From NCBI GenBank assembly GCA_001303025.1, contig LJNK01000003.1:36537-100536 (forward strand): DNA of 64,000 bases, written 5' to 3'. Numbering within the stretch: the first letter of the stretch is position 1; every line of letters begins with the position of its first letter. This DNA comes from Deltaproteobacteria bacterium SG8_13 (lineage in GTDB: Bacteria > Desulfobacterota > Desulfobacteria > Desulfobacterales > SG8-13). This document shows, piece by piece, positions 43,648 through 52,284 of this stretch. The position numbers and the translations under genes were made by a program. The notes under the pieces are model-generated. The model saw nothing but the letters and a program-made list of their open reading frames with translations, did not search any database and was not told where the DNA came from.

Positions 43648-45018
43648 ATGGTGCATAAGATCCGCCCGACGAAATTCTGGTTGCGTTGCTTGCTTCTGCT
43701 GGCATGCATCGTCGCGCTTTCTGGCGGGTGCGCCCCAGAAAAAGATTCTCGCCTTGAACAGATCTGGAATGCCGGCCAGATCACCTTCATCACCGACAAC
43801 AATGCCCACTGCTACTTCATTTACAAAGACCAACCGGCCGGTTTCGAGTACGAATTGGCCAAGGCTTTCGCCGATTATCTCCTCGTAGACCTGCAGGTGC
43901 GGACTCCCGGCTGGGACGATATGTTCTCGCATCTGCTAAACGGCCACGGAGACGTTATCGCCGCCAGCCTCACCCGGATCCCAAGCCGGGAAAAACGCAT
44001 GGCCTTTTCCGATGCCTACCTAACCATCCAGCAGTTCATCATCATCCACAAGGACAACCGGGGCTTTTTCGGACCGGAGGACCTCCACGGAAAACAGGTG
44101 CACGTCCGAAGCGGAACATCCTATCAGCAACAGTTGAAAGAACTGCAAAAGGCAGGCATCGACCTGCAGATCGCACTTCACAAAAACGTGCCGACCGAAG
44201 AACTGATCCGCCAGGTGGCGGAAAAGGAAATCGGTATCACTGTGGCCGACACCAACGTGGCGCTGCTCAACCGCCGGTACTATCCGGATACAGTCATGGC
44301 GTTTCCCATATCCGGCCGGCAGTCTTTGGGCTGGGCGGTGCGCGAGGGTGACTCCGAACTGCTGGAGGTGATCAACCGGTTCCTGGCTAACATTTCCGAA
44401 GACGGCACCTTCGAAAAGATCTACCAGACGTATTACTCCCGCGTTGAGTTGTTTGATTATGTCGATCTCAAGACGTTCCACCGCCGGTTGGACACACGAC
44501 TGCCCGCCTACAAGTCCGCTATTCGCAGCGAATCACGGCGCCATGGATTTGACTGGCGGCTGGTAGCTGCCCTGATCTACCAGGAGTCGCATTTCGATCC
44601 CGCCGCCGTCAGTTACACCGGCGTGCAGGGTCTCATGCAGTTGACTGTCGCGACAGCCAGGGAAATGGGTGTCACCGATCGCACCGATCCTCGACAGAGC
44701 ATTCGCGGCGGGATTAAATACCTCTCTACCCTATATCAACGCTTCGAAGATATCGAAGATGACGCCGAACGCATGCTCTTCACGCTTGCCAGCTACAATG
44801 TCGGCTATGGGCATGTGAGAGATGCACAGCAGTTGGCTGGAGAAAAAGGATTGGACACAAAGAAGTGGAGCTCTCTGCGACAGACCCTTCCCTTGTTGCG
44901 GTATCCGAAATACTACCGCCGCACGCGCTCCGGTTATGCCCGCGGCACGGAGCCGGTTCGCTACGTGGATCGGATTCTCACTTACTACGACGTCCTTCGC
45001 CGCCGCTCCCTCACATGA
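43648..45018 (+). CDS. mltF: Membrane-bound lytic murein transglycosylase F
   Basis: 456-aa lipoprotein. AAAGGA lies 7 nt before the ATG. Signal peptide with lipobox LSGGC (about 25). The first domain (about 35-265) is a family-3 solute-binding-like module (ITFITDNNAHCYFIYKDQP, GYELAKAFADYLLVDLQ-like) found in MltF. The second (about 290-440) is a family-1 lytic transglycosylase with catalytic Glu in YQESHFDPAAVS, then GLMQLTVATAREMGV and ASYNVGYGHV. It cleaves glycan strands to 1,6-anhydroMurNAc. Position directly behind the cyclase agrees with c-di-AMP links to wall growth; co-transcription likely. Confidence 0.95.
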   Translation: MVHKIRPTKFWLRCLLLLACIVALSGGCAPEKDSRLEQIWNAGQITFITDNNAHCYFIYKDQPAGFEYELAKAFADYLLVDLQVRTPGWDDMFSHLLNGHGDVIAASLTRIPSREKRMAFSDAYLTIQQFIIIHKDNRGFFGPEDLHGKQVHVRSGTSYQQQLKELQKAGIDLQIALHKNVPTEELIRQVAEKEIGITVADTNVALLNRRYYPDTVMAFPISGRQSLGWAVREGDSELLEVINRFLANISEDGTFEKIYQTYYSRVELFDYVDLKTFHRRLDTRLPAYKSAIRSESRRHGFDWRLVAALIYQESHFDPAAVSYTGVQGLMQLTVATAREMGVTDRTDPRQSIRGGIKYLSTLYQRFEDIEDDAERMLFTLASYNVGYGHVRDAQQLAGEKGLDTKKWSSLRQTLPLLRYPKYYRRTRSGYARGTEPVRYVDRILTYYDVLRRRSLT

Positions 45019-45037
45019 CCAGGGGAATACCTGAGAT

Positions 45038-45955
45038 CTACAGCTCTTCCGGTATGAACGCCACCACATCGTCGATTGCATCGGCGTCGGCAAAAAGCAT
45101 CACCAGCCGGTCGATACCCAGCGCGTTCCCGGAGGCCGCGGGCATGTGCTTCATGGCCTGCAGAAACCGAAAAGGCATGGGGTAGGTCGGTTTGCCGGCA
45201 TACCGGCGCAGGTTCTGCTCCCACTCGAAACGGAGCTTCTGTTCGGCCGGATCGGTAAGCTCTCCGAAAGCGTTGCACAGCTCCAACCCTGCGATATACA
45301 GCTCAAAGCGTTCAACCAGCCGTTGATCCTCGGCCTTGCGCCTTGCCAGCGCACCGCAGGCAACAGGATAATCATAAAGGAAAAGCGGACCGAGTCTTCC
45401 GAGTCGATCTTCGATCTCCAACGCCAGGACTTCATCGAACCGATTCTGCTCAAGTGCGTCAGCGAGCGACAGCGATGCGTAACGAGCAAATGCGTCCTCA
45501 ACGGTCATCCGCTTCCAGGGCAATGTCAGGTCGATCTGGGCTCCACTATAAACGATGCGATCTCCGGCACCCGTATCCCGGGCGATATGCCGGATGAGAA
45601 TCTCGCATTCGGTCATCATCTCCCGGTAGCCGGTACCGGCCGCATACCACTCCAGCATGGTGAGTTCCGGCAGGTGCCTGCGGCCCCTTTCATTGCGGCG
45701 GTAACATTTGCATATCTGGAAAATCTTTGGATAGCCGGCGGCCAGCAAGCGCTTCATGCACAACTCTGGAGATGGCTGCATATACCAGCTGCCGGAGGGC
45801 TGGGCGTCGATGCGGGCCTCCGGTGCCGGAGCCGGTATCCGGTTGGGCGTATCCACCTCCAGGTACCCGTTATCCGTAAAAAACGCGCGAATCGACTGGA
45901 TAACGCAGGCGCGCAGTTCGAGGTGTTTCCGGATTCTCGTCTGCCGGAAGCTCAA
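45038..45955 (-). CDS. epmA: Elongation factor P lysine ligase EpmA (GenX/PoxA)
   Basis: 305-aa class II lysyl-tRNA-synthetase paralogue without the anticodon-binding domain. It ligates beta-lysine to EF-P, in partnership with the aminomutase EpmB. Motif 2 is FQICKCYRRNERGRRHLPEL followed by TMLEWY, and motif 3 is NALGIDRLVML. Start is TTG 45955, overlapping the upstream gene's TGA (TTGA) with AAAGGA 6 nt upstream. It lies behind the histone-deacetylase-like gene in a leftward operon. Neither efp nor epmB is in the window; alternative substrates such as lysine-like ligation to another protein are possible. Confidence 0.93.
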   Translation of the reverse strand: MSFRQTRIRKHLELRACVIQSIRAFFTDNGYLEVDTPNRIPAPAPEARIDAQPSGSWYMQPSPELCMKRLLAAGYPKIFQICKCYRRNERGRRHLPELTMLEWYAAGTGYREMMTECEILIRHIARDTGAGDRIVYSGAQIDLTLPWKRMTVEDAFARYASLSLADALEQNRFDEVLALEIEDRLGRLGPLFLYDYPVACGALARRKAEDQRLVERFELYIAGLELCNAFGELTDPAEQKLRFEWEQNLRRYAGKPTYPMPFRFLQAMKHMPAASGNALGIDRLVMLFADADAIDDVVAFIPEEL

Positions 45956-47274
45956 GCGGATCCTTTTTTCTGGTTAAACTGGTTCAAGGTGCGATCCTGC
46001 AGGCAAACCAGGGGAAAAGCGGTCGTATCGGCCGCTTCAAACCAGTCGTATCCCTGTTGGGCGCAGCTGTTGCAAGCTTTGCGGGGAATGTGAATTGCCA
46101 GGATCCGGTGGCCCCGGTCCGAAATCGAGGCAATCTGCCAAGCCCCTGCGCAGTCCCGGCAAAGGCGATTGATTTCCGTCTGGGTTTCCCGAATACCGTC
46201 CGTATCATAAAATACCGACCGGGTGCGCTCTTCGATTCCGGCTTTTCGTCTGAGCGGTTCGCGTCGTTCTTCTCGCTGCCGCCAGTTGCCGAGAACCACG
46301 CCGGCAATTTTTTCGATAGTGCGGGTTACTTCGGCCCCCTGGCGAATTCGCAGCCGGTCATAATCGGGTTCGGTAACCCGGGAAAAATCGATACCGGCCA
46401 TCGCCAGAATGATGCCGACATTTACGTACGGCAGGGCCCCCTCGATAGAATACCCGCCCTCCAGCACCGCTATGTCGGGCTGCAGCATTTCCGTTAGTTT
46501 GGCGTATCCCTGGGCTGAAAAGTTCATGTTGGTGATGGGATCCGAATAGTGGTTGTCCTGGCCGGCGGAATTGACCACCAGGTCGGGTTTGAAATCGGCC
46601 AGTATCGGCAGAACGACGTTCTCGGTTACATACAAAAACCCCTCTTCGGAAGTAAACGGCGGCAGCGGGATGTTCACGGTGGTCCCGAGGGCGTTTGGTC
46701 CGCCCTGCTCGTTGATAAAGCCCGAGCCGGGATACAGTGTGCGTCCATCCTGGTGAATGGAGATAAAAAGGGTGTCGGGATCGTTCCAGTAGATATCCTG
46801 GGTACCGTCCCCGTGGTGGCAATCGGTATCCACGACGGCCACACGGTCGATTCCGTAAGCCTTTCGCAGAAACTCGATCATGACAGCCTCGATGTTGATG
46901 TTGCAGAAACCCCGGGAGCCATGCACCACCCGCATGGCATGATGCCCGGGCGGACGAACCAGCGCAAAACCGCGATCCACCTCACCATCTAGTACGGCCA
47001 TGCCGATGGTTTTTGCCCCGCCGGCACTGATGAAGTGCGACTCGGTTGCAACGCTCCAGACGTCGGGCACGCAAAAATGAACCCGCTGGATGTCTGTTAC
47101 GCTCACCGTGTCGGGTTTGAACTCAACGATGCCGTCGATATCGAAGAGTCCTTCCTCCAGCACCTGGTCTTGGGTGTAGAGCAGGCGCTCTTCCCTTTCC
47201 GGGTGAGTGGGACTGATGGCCCAGTCGAACGCCGGAAAGAAGACCAAACCGGTTCTATTTTTTGCCTTCAGCAT
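45952..47274 (-). CDS. Histone-deacetylase-family amidohydrolase with C-terminal Cys-rich extension
   Basis: 440 aa. ATG 47274 has GGAG 6 nt upstream. The arginase/deacetylase domain (about 1-320) has RPPGHHAMR (catalytic His pair), VDTDCHHGDGTQDIYW (zinc ligands) and SAGQDNHYSDP. Related bacterial enzymes remove acetyl groups from polyamines, acetoin pathway enzymes (AcuC) or acyl-lysines. The final 100 residues are not part of the fold. They include CRDCAGAW and ACNSCAQQ, a possible zinc-ribbon, and a charged linker. This looks like an added recognition or metal module. The stop overlaps the epmA start. Confidence 0.88.
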   Translation of the reverse strand: MLKAKNRTGLVFFPAFDWAISPTHPEREERLLYTQDQVLEEGLFDIDGIVEFKPDTVSVTDIQRVHFCVPDVWSVATESHFISAGGAKTIGMAVLDGEVDRGFALVRPPGHHAMRVVHGSRGFCNINIEAVMIEFLRKAYGIDRVAVVDTDCHHGDGTQDIYWNDPDTLFISIHQDGRTLYPGSGFINEQGGPNALGTTVNIPLPPFTSEEGFLYVTENVVLPILADFKPDLVVNSAGQDNHYSDPITNMNFSAQGYAKLTEMLQPDIAVLEGGYSIEGALPYVNVGIILAMAGIDFSRVTEPDYDRLRIRQGAEVTRTIEKIAGVVLGNWRQREERREPLRRKAGIEERTRSVFYDTDGIRETQTEINRLCRDCAGAWQIASISDRGHRILAIHIPRKACNSCAQQGYDWFEAADTTAFPLVCLQDRTLNQFNQKKGSA

Positions 47275-47412
47275 GGACATCTCCAGACAGCTGGGTCCCG
47301 TGTTGATTGACGGGTGAAGTCCGCAACGGACTGCAGTCCCGGCTCCCGACCGGCCCCAAAAAGGTTCCCCCGGCGCCGATGGGTATTTTATCTTCTACTG
47401 CCGGCTTGTATA

Positions 47413-49095
47413 CTAGTTCGCCAGGCGCGCAGCGACCGTTTCACAATCCATGATCAAGCCCGGTTTGACCTGCACCCTCACACGGATGTTTTTCCCGGTG
47501 GTCACAAACCCTCTGACCATGTTGAATTGCTGGCGTTCCAGCACCTCGATTTCAAGCTCCGGCATAACGGCGCCCATCTGCCGGGCTTTCTTCTTAAGCA
47601 GCTCTGCGGCTGTGCGGAGGGCATCTTGGTCCGTATACCCTTTTCCTACCTTCTGCTCAAAGTCTTCTTCCGGGGCCAGTACGGTGCCAATCTCGGTGTC
47701 GGCAAATAGGGTAACCTCACAAGTCGTGCGAGCCAGCGCAGCACCGATGGCATTGGCCACCTGGCATCTCGGTACCACCTGCACCGTAAAATCGACCATT
47801 TTCCCGATCTGCTCTGCGAAGTAGGAAGCCGGTCCTCCCATTACCAGCAGATGGGCCGGCCGAATCCGGTTGCCCTCCTGTATTTCCTGCAGGGTGTATA
47901 CCGGACGGCTATTGATGCGATCGACCAGAGAATTTGCTTCTGCCAGAATACCTCGGCAAGCGTGCTCGAAAACCTGTCTGGCAAGCTCTTCGGGGTCAGT
48001 GCCACTGCCGGCGGCCAGCGCCTGATATCCCTGCAAGGACTTGTGCCGATCGCCGCCGTTCATTTTCCCGAGCACAAACAAAGCATCGGTGGGAGTGGGA
48101 TGCGTACCCCCATAAGCCAAGGCAGCACTGATTCGCTCGGGTCCGACCCGGATATTTCCCCCTTCGATCCGCACTACGCTGTCGCCGCCGATGCCTATGG
48201 ATCGGGTTTCCAGTGATCGGATCAAGGTTCGGTGCCCTCCGATGCGGGCGCCGAACGGGTGAAGCTGCGGCACCCTGTTGCGAATTACGGCAATATCGGT
48301 CGTCGTGCCGCCGATGTCCATCACCAGCGTGTCCGCATCGGCGGGTGCGAACGCCACTGAACCAATTACACTTGCCGCTGGACCGGAAAGGATGGTCTGT
48401 CCGGGAAATTCCATGGAAGATTCCAATGACATGGTTCCACCATCGGCTTTAAGAATGTAAATCGGTACATTCAAACCCTTTTCGGTCAAAGATCTGTTAA
48501 CGGCCTGAAAGAAAGTCCGGTGAATCGGATAGGTGGCGGTGTTCAGATAGGCAGTGGCGATGCGACGGTTGAAGTTGAGTTGGCCCGCAATCCTGTGACC
48601 TGTAAAAATCCGTTCGAAGGACCCAGCAAGAAGGTTTTGAATCGTGACCTCGTGCGCGGGATTGCGAACCGAAAATTTTCCGACCACGCCCACATGCCGA
48701 ATTTCCTCTTTTTTCAAAACCTCGGCGATTCCGCGAATTTCGTTCTCGACAAGGGGACGGATTTCCCGACCCCGGTGGTCGATGGCCCCGGAGACGGTGA
48801 AGTAATGCGGATTGGTACGAAACAGTTCCGGGTCAAGCCCGGGTCCAGCGGAAACGATCATCCCCACCGGCGGTATTTGCCCCTGTACGATGGCGTTGGT
48901 GGCGAGGGTGGTGCTGAGAACAACGCGTCGGATCTCCGCAAACCGGACACCGGAAGTGATCTCGTCCAGGCTGTGCAGGATCGATTGAAAGAGGTCTGCC
49001 GGGTCGGTCGGGACCTTGATTTCCTTGATCAGTCCTTCCTGCCCGAAGAGAACAACGTCCGTGTGGGTTCCGCCGACATCCAGACCGATGATCAT
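47413..49095 (-). CDS. Hydantoinase/oxoprolinase (HyuA-like) family protein
   Basis: 560-aa ASKHA-fold ATPase. ATG 49095 is followed by the N-terminal MIIGLDVGGTHTDVVLF phosphate loop; a second loop VMDIGGTTTDIAVIRN lies near residue 275. It covers the HyuA/N-methylhydantoinase A part, but the HyuB half is absent; several bacterial proteins of this size act with other subunits or as acetone carboxylase-like enzymes. The upstream GGGAC is a modest ribosome-binding site. It precedes the HDAC-like gene by 138 nt on the same strand. Substrate is unknown; cyclic imide or oxoproline hydrolysis is only the family tendency. Confidence 0.88.
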   Translation of the reverse strand: MIIGLDVGGTHTDVVLFGQEGLIKEIKVPTDPADLFQSILHSLDEITSGVRFAEIRRVVLSTTLATNAIVQGQIPPVGMIVSAGPGLDPELFRTNPHYFTVSGAIDHRGREIRPLVENEIRGIAEVLKKEEIRHVGVVGKFSVRNPAHEVTIQNLLAGSFERIFTGHRIAGQLNFNRRIATAYLNTATYPIHRTFFQAVNRSLTEKGLNVPIYILKADGGTMSLESSMEFPGQTILSGPAASVIGSVAFAPADADTLVMDIGGTTTDIAVIRNRVPQLHPFGARIGGHRTLIRSLETRSIGIGGDSVVRIEGGNIRVGPERISAALAYGGTHPTPTDALFVLGKMNGGDRHKSLQGYQALAAGSGTDPEELARQVFEHACRGILAEANSLVDRINSRPVYTLQEIQEGNRIRPAHLLVMGGPASYFAEQIGKMVDFTVQVVPRCQVANAIGAALARTTCEVTLFADTEIGTVLAPEEDFEQKVGKGYTDQDALRTAAELLKKKARQMGAVMPELEIEVLERQQFNMVRGFVTTGKNIRVRVQVKPGLIMDCETVAARLAN

Positions 49096-49266
49096 AAGTG
49101 TCCCGTGCTTCGGAGATATCCGGATTGGGTAGTAAAGAAACCTGCGCCGGCTCAACTTACCGAATTCCAGATTTGATGTCAATGAACCGCAAGCCCGACG
49201 GAAGTGCTGAAGTGCTACCGACCGATGATATCACCGGTCGCATCGACCGGCACAGATCACCGCCGG

Positions 49267-50262
49267 CTACTTGCTGCCGATCAGAATGCCCGAGTCATTG
49301 GGGCTGTCGAATCGAACGCGACGGATCTGATTCAATCCGGCATCTTTCATCATCTGTCGCAACTGTCCTTCCGGGTAAGCCTGCCCGGATGGTGTGCCCA
49401 GCAGCATGTTCAGCGAGAAAAGTGCCGGGAATAGCGGGCGGTCCATGGTGTCGTCAAGGATGAACTCGTGAATGATCACCATTCCGCCGCCGGTCAGCGC
49501 CTTGACGGTTTTGCTCAAAATCCGCCTGCAACCATCCGGTCCTTCGCCGTGCAGGATATGCGACAACCAGGCGACATCATATCCGCTGCCGATATCATCC
49601 TCGAGGAAGTTGCCCGGTCGGAACGCAATTCGGTGGGACAGGTCGAATCCGGAAATCGTTTTCTCTGCAAACGGCCGGGTTGTCGGAAAGTCGAAAACGG
49701 TGGCGGTCAGCCCGGTATTCGACCGGCAGAAATGAATGGCGTAGGTTCCGGGACCTCCGCCCAGGTCCAGAAGATGTTTGCGGCCGCTCATATCGATCTG
49801 CGGCACGATGCGGGGAGCCAGAGTCATGGCCATGTTGAACATGCCCATGAGGAAATTTTCGCGCCATTGTTCCCCTCTGCCCGAGCCTCTTTCCCGGACC
49901 GGCCTGCCGCTGCTCACCGCCTGGTCGAGGCGGGTCCAGGATTCCACAAGCTGATGGTGATGCATCATAATATAGCCCAAATACTGCGGGCTCTCCCGGC
50001 ACAGATAGGCCAGCCCGGCTGCTGTGTTGGCGTAACGCCCGTCTTCTTTCAACAACAGCCCCATTGCCGCAAGGGCATCGAGAAGGCGCTGCATGCCCCG
50101 CTCGGCACATTCGAGCTCGCGTGCTACCTGCGATCCCGCCAACCGCTTGTCGCCTATGGTCGAAAAAACACCAAGCTTGATCCCTGCGTGCAGCGTGCCG
50201 GTTTTCCAGTGGTGTCCGGAAAGCTCCAGCAGCTTGCCCGGATTCCATTCAGTCGGTTTCAT
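49267..50262 (-). CDS. SAM-dependent O-methyltransferase (CrtF/AcoMT-like)
   Basis: 331 aa of the plant-type O-methyltransferase group (acetylserotonin/hydroxyneurosporene methyltransferases). An N-terminal winged-helix dimerisation domain (about 1-100: WKTGTLHAGIKLGVFSTIGD) is followed by the Rossmann domain with the SAM loop HLLDLGGGPGTYAIHFC, VFDFPTTRPFAE, the acid motif LSHILHGEGPDGCRRIL and GGGMVIIHEFILDD. The usual catalytic His appears in the SHILH segment. GAGGTC precedes the ATG. No pigment or quinone genes adjoin it, so the acceptor is unknown. Confidence 0.9.
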   Translation of the reverse strand: MKPTEWNPGKLLELSGHHWKTGTLHAGIKLGVFSTIGDKRLAGSQVARELECAERGMQRLLDALAAMGLLLKEDGRYANTAAGLAYLCRESPQYLGYIMMHHHQLVESWTRLDQAVSSGRPVRERGSGRGEQWRENFLMGMFNMAMTLAPRIVPQIDMSGRKHLLDLGGGPGTYAIHFCRSNTGLTATVFDFPTTRPFAEKTISGFDLSHRIAFRPGNFLEDDIGSGYDVAWLSHILHGEGPDGCRRILSKTVKALTGGGMVIIHEFILDDTMDRPLFPALFSLNMLLGTPSGQAYPEGQLRQMMKDAGLNQIRRVRFDSPNDSGILIGSK

Positions 50263-50426
50263 AATCTGACCTCAACGCTTTGGCACCTGAGTTTGCGGCC
50301 CAGCTGCTGTTTTCAGCAAAACCGCCCATCGAATCAACACCGAATGCGATAGCGCCCACCGTGAAAGCGATCTACTCCCGCCTGCCACCAAGCTGTTGCG
50401 TTGGCGACGGCCGACGCTGGTTCGGT

Positions 50427-51446
50427 TCACCTCCGTTTTCCCCGCATCAGGCTGTGGTAGGCGTCGATTAGCTTGATGAACGACTCGTGGCGGCCTCCCT
50501 TGTCCGGGTGCAACGTCATCGCCTTGCGGCGGAAAAGTCGCGCCAGATCGGTTCGGGGCATCTGCTGGAGCTGCGACCGGTCCACCCCAAAGATGCTGCT
50601 GGCCTGGTCCAGCGACACGTTTTTTCGGCCACCCGACTGCGGCGGCCGATACCCCTTTCTGCGGTTGATGAACTGGCGCATGGTTTCAGCCATAAAATCC
50701 TGGGGCTGAAAATCATAATCAAAAAACATCACGACGTAGCGGATCAGGTAGTCGTGAAGGCGCTCATTCGGCTGCATACCGCTCCAGAACACCGGATCGC
50801 CGTTGAGGTTGCAGATCTGTTCGATGAAATATCGATCCACATCCGTTTGATCCAGGAATTCCGGGGTGGTTTTGGCAAACGACTCTTTGAAAAAGGATTG
50901 GACATCGAAAATACTGTAGGCATACGTTTTTACTTCTCGAACATGCAGGTTGCGCTCCATTTCGATGAAATTCTGCTCAATTTCATCTCGCGATTTATGA
51001 TCCAGCCGTTTGAAAAAGCGGGCAGGGATTCGTATCGAGCCGCGCGGTTGCGTCCGGCCGGTCTTTAGAAAATAGAACCGACGCCTGTCGAAAAAGTGGT
51101 AGGGACCGCCCCTTTCTCTTCGGCCGCTGCGCTTAAATCGCCGGTAGTTCAGTTCTCTATGCCGAAAGGTTTCAAGCGCCCTGCGAATTCTCGGTTTCAG
51201 AAACCGCCAGAAAATCTCATCCAGGTCGGACTCTTTCGGTTCACAACCCCTGTGCGCCAATGCCTCGCGAACATCTTCGTGAATGTAAAAAGAATTGCCC
51301 CCGGGATAGACGATATATCGGGTCGGGTCCGCTCCCAGATCGAACAGATCGCGGCTGCGCAGGACATTTCCGTCCCGGTAGGATTCACGGATGGCATAGT
51401 GAAGTGCTCCCTGAATTTGCTTTCGTGCCAGATACAAAGGCTTCAC
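50427..51446 (-). CDS. Protein with C-terminal J domain
   Basis: 339 aa. The final 60 residues contain a J domain: LDQASSIFGVDRSQLQQMPR, then LARLFRRKAMTLHPDKGGRH with the HPD triad, and FIKLIDAYHSLM. The rest (about 1-270) is rich in Arg, Lys and Phe (GGPYHFFDRRRFYFLKTGR) and has no membrane helix. It resembles no family I know. J domains recruit DnaK; in most co-chaperones the domain is N-terminal, so a C-terminal place with an unknown N-part marks a client-specific partner. The start is a GTG without a clear ribosome-binding site, so the N-terminus is uncertain. Confidence 0.75.
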   Translation of the reverse strand: MKPLYLARKQIQGALHYAIRESYRDGNVLRSRDLFDLGADPTRYIVYPGGNSFYIHEDVREALAHRGCEPKESDLDEIFWRFLKPRIRRALETFRHRELNYRRFKRSGRRERGGPYHFFDRRRFYFLKTGRTQPRGSIRIPARFFKRLDHKSRDEIEQNFIEMERNLHVREVKTYAYSIFDVQSFFKESFAKTTPEFLDQTDVDRYFIEQICNLNGDPVFWSGMQPNERLHDYLIRYVVMFFDYDFQPQDFMAETMRQFINRRKGYRPPQSGGRKNVSLDQASSIFGVDRSQLQQMPRTDLARLFRRKAMTLHPDKGGRHESFIKLIDAYHSLMRGKRR

Positions 51447-51574
51447 TCGTTAGCAGGTTTGCGGCAATTGAGCTTCAACTTCAGCAGGGAAAGCAGCGGG
51501 GTCGGAGGCAGAACCGCCCCGGCTGCAAGCGGTTTTGTCATCATCAGCCTTGATGGTCGAACGGCGGGCAGGGG

Positions 51575-51982
51575 CTACTGGGTGACGTCGAATTGAACGG
51601 TTTCAAGGCTGTTGCCATCGGCGTCGAGGACCTCCACACGCCAGGCACCTGTTTCATGGGCCTGTATGACCTTTGAGCTGTAGGTACGCCAATTGCTGCC
51701 GTTGACAGCCAGGGTCACCCGGGCGCGCTCCGCGTCGCCATAGTACCAGGCATGAACAACCTGCGTCGGTTCCTCGGCTCCGACGATCCGGGTGTAGAAG
51801 TAGAGTCTGCCGACCGATGCGGAGAAGCTCACCGCGCTGTCAACCGGCTGACGGTCGACCACATTGGAGCAGACGACCGCGTCCTCCACCTGCAGGTCGG
51901 CGGCAATTGCCGTGCTTGCCGGAAACACGACCAGCGACAACACAATAAGGGCTGAAGCTAGCTGATCCGTTCGCTTTTTCAT
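51575..51982 (-). CDS. Second DUF2914 domain exported protein
   Basis: 135 aa. ATG 51982 has AGGAGG 6 nt upstream. Signal peptide 1-28 (KKRTDQLASALIVLSLVVFP) ending in AIAA. The DUF2914 domain follows: DAVVCSNVVDRQPVDSAVSF, YFYTRIVGAEEPTQVVHAWY, RVTLAVNGSNWRTYSSK and GAWRVEVLDADGNSLETV. The domain matches the 41689-42177 protein in the key positions (VSFSASVGRLYF versus VAFSISLGRIYC, and HAWYYGDAERA versus HNWYYRDDKRA). The gene is divergent from the transglutaminase and shares with it a control region containing a palindrome. Confidence 0.85.
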   Translation of the reverse strand: MKKRTDQLASALIVLSLVVFPASTAIAADLQVEDAVVCSNVVDRQPVDSAVSFSASVGRLYFYTRIVGAEEPTQVVHAWYYGDAERARVTLAVNGSNWRTYSSKVIQAHETGAWRVEVLDADGNSLETVQFDVTQ

Positions 51983-52117
51983 TTTTCGACCTCCTGTAGG
52001 CAATAGATGGCTCAATGGTGAACAGTATAAGAATAAGCCCGATTGATGCGCAGTCAATTCAAAGGGCGGCGATGGCTTCGGGCGCAAACCGGTCGCCGGT
52101 CGGTCTTGTCGGTTCGA

Positions 52118-52171
52118 ATTATACCATGGATTGGAATCCGACTCCAATATTGGCCCACGATCTGCTATAAT
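52118..52171. promoter_or_regulatory. Divergent promoters around a 19-bp near-palindrome
   Basis: Two exact TATAAT -10 boxes face outward: one leftward (52118-52123) for the DUF2914 gene, one rightward (52166-52171) for the transglutaminase gene. Between them ATTGGA...TCCAAT (52130-52148) is palindromic in 16 of 19 positions. -35 boxes are poor on both sides, so an activator bound to the palindrome is plausible. The remaining 51983-52284 holds no gene. Confidence 0.5.
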
Positions 52172-52284
52172 ATGGCAGGTTCGCCCTCCATCCAACCGCC
52201 GGTGAGCCTGAATCGTCAACATTCGATCCCGCATGGCGCGACCTGTGCCGATCTGCAGGCGCCTGCAGCGGCAGCTTTATCATT

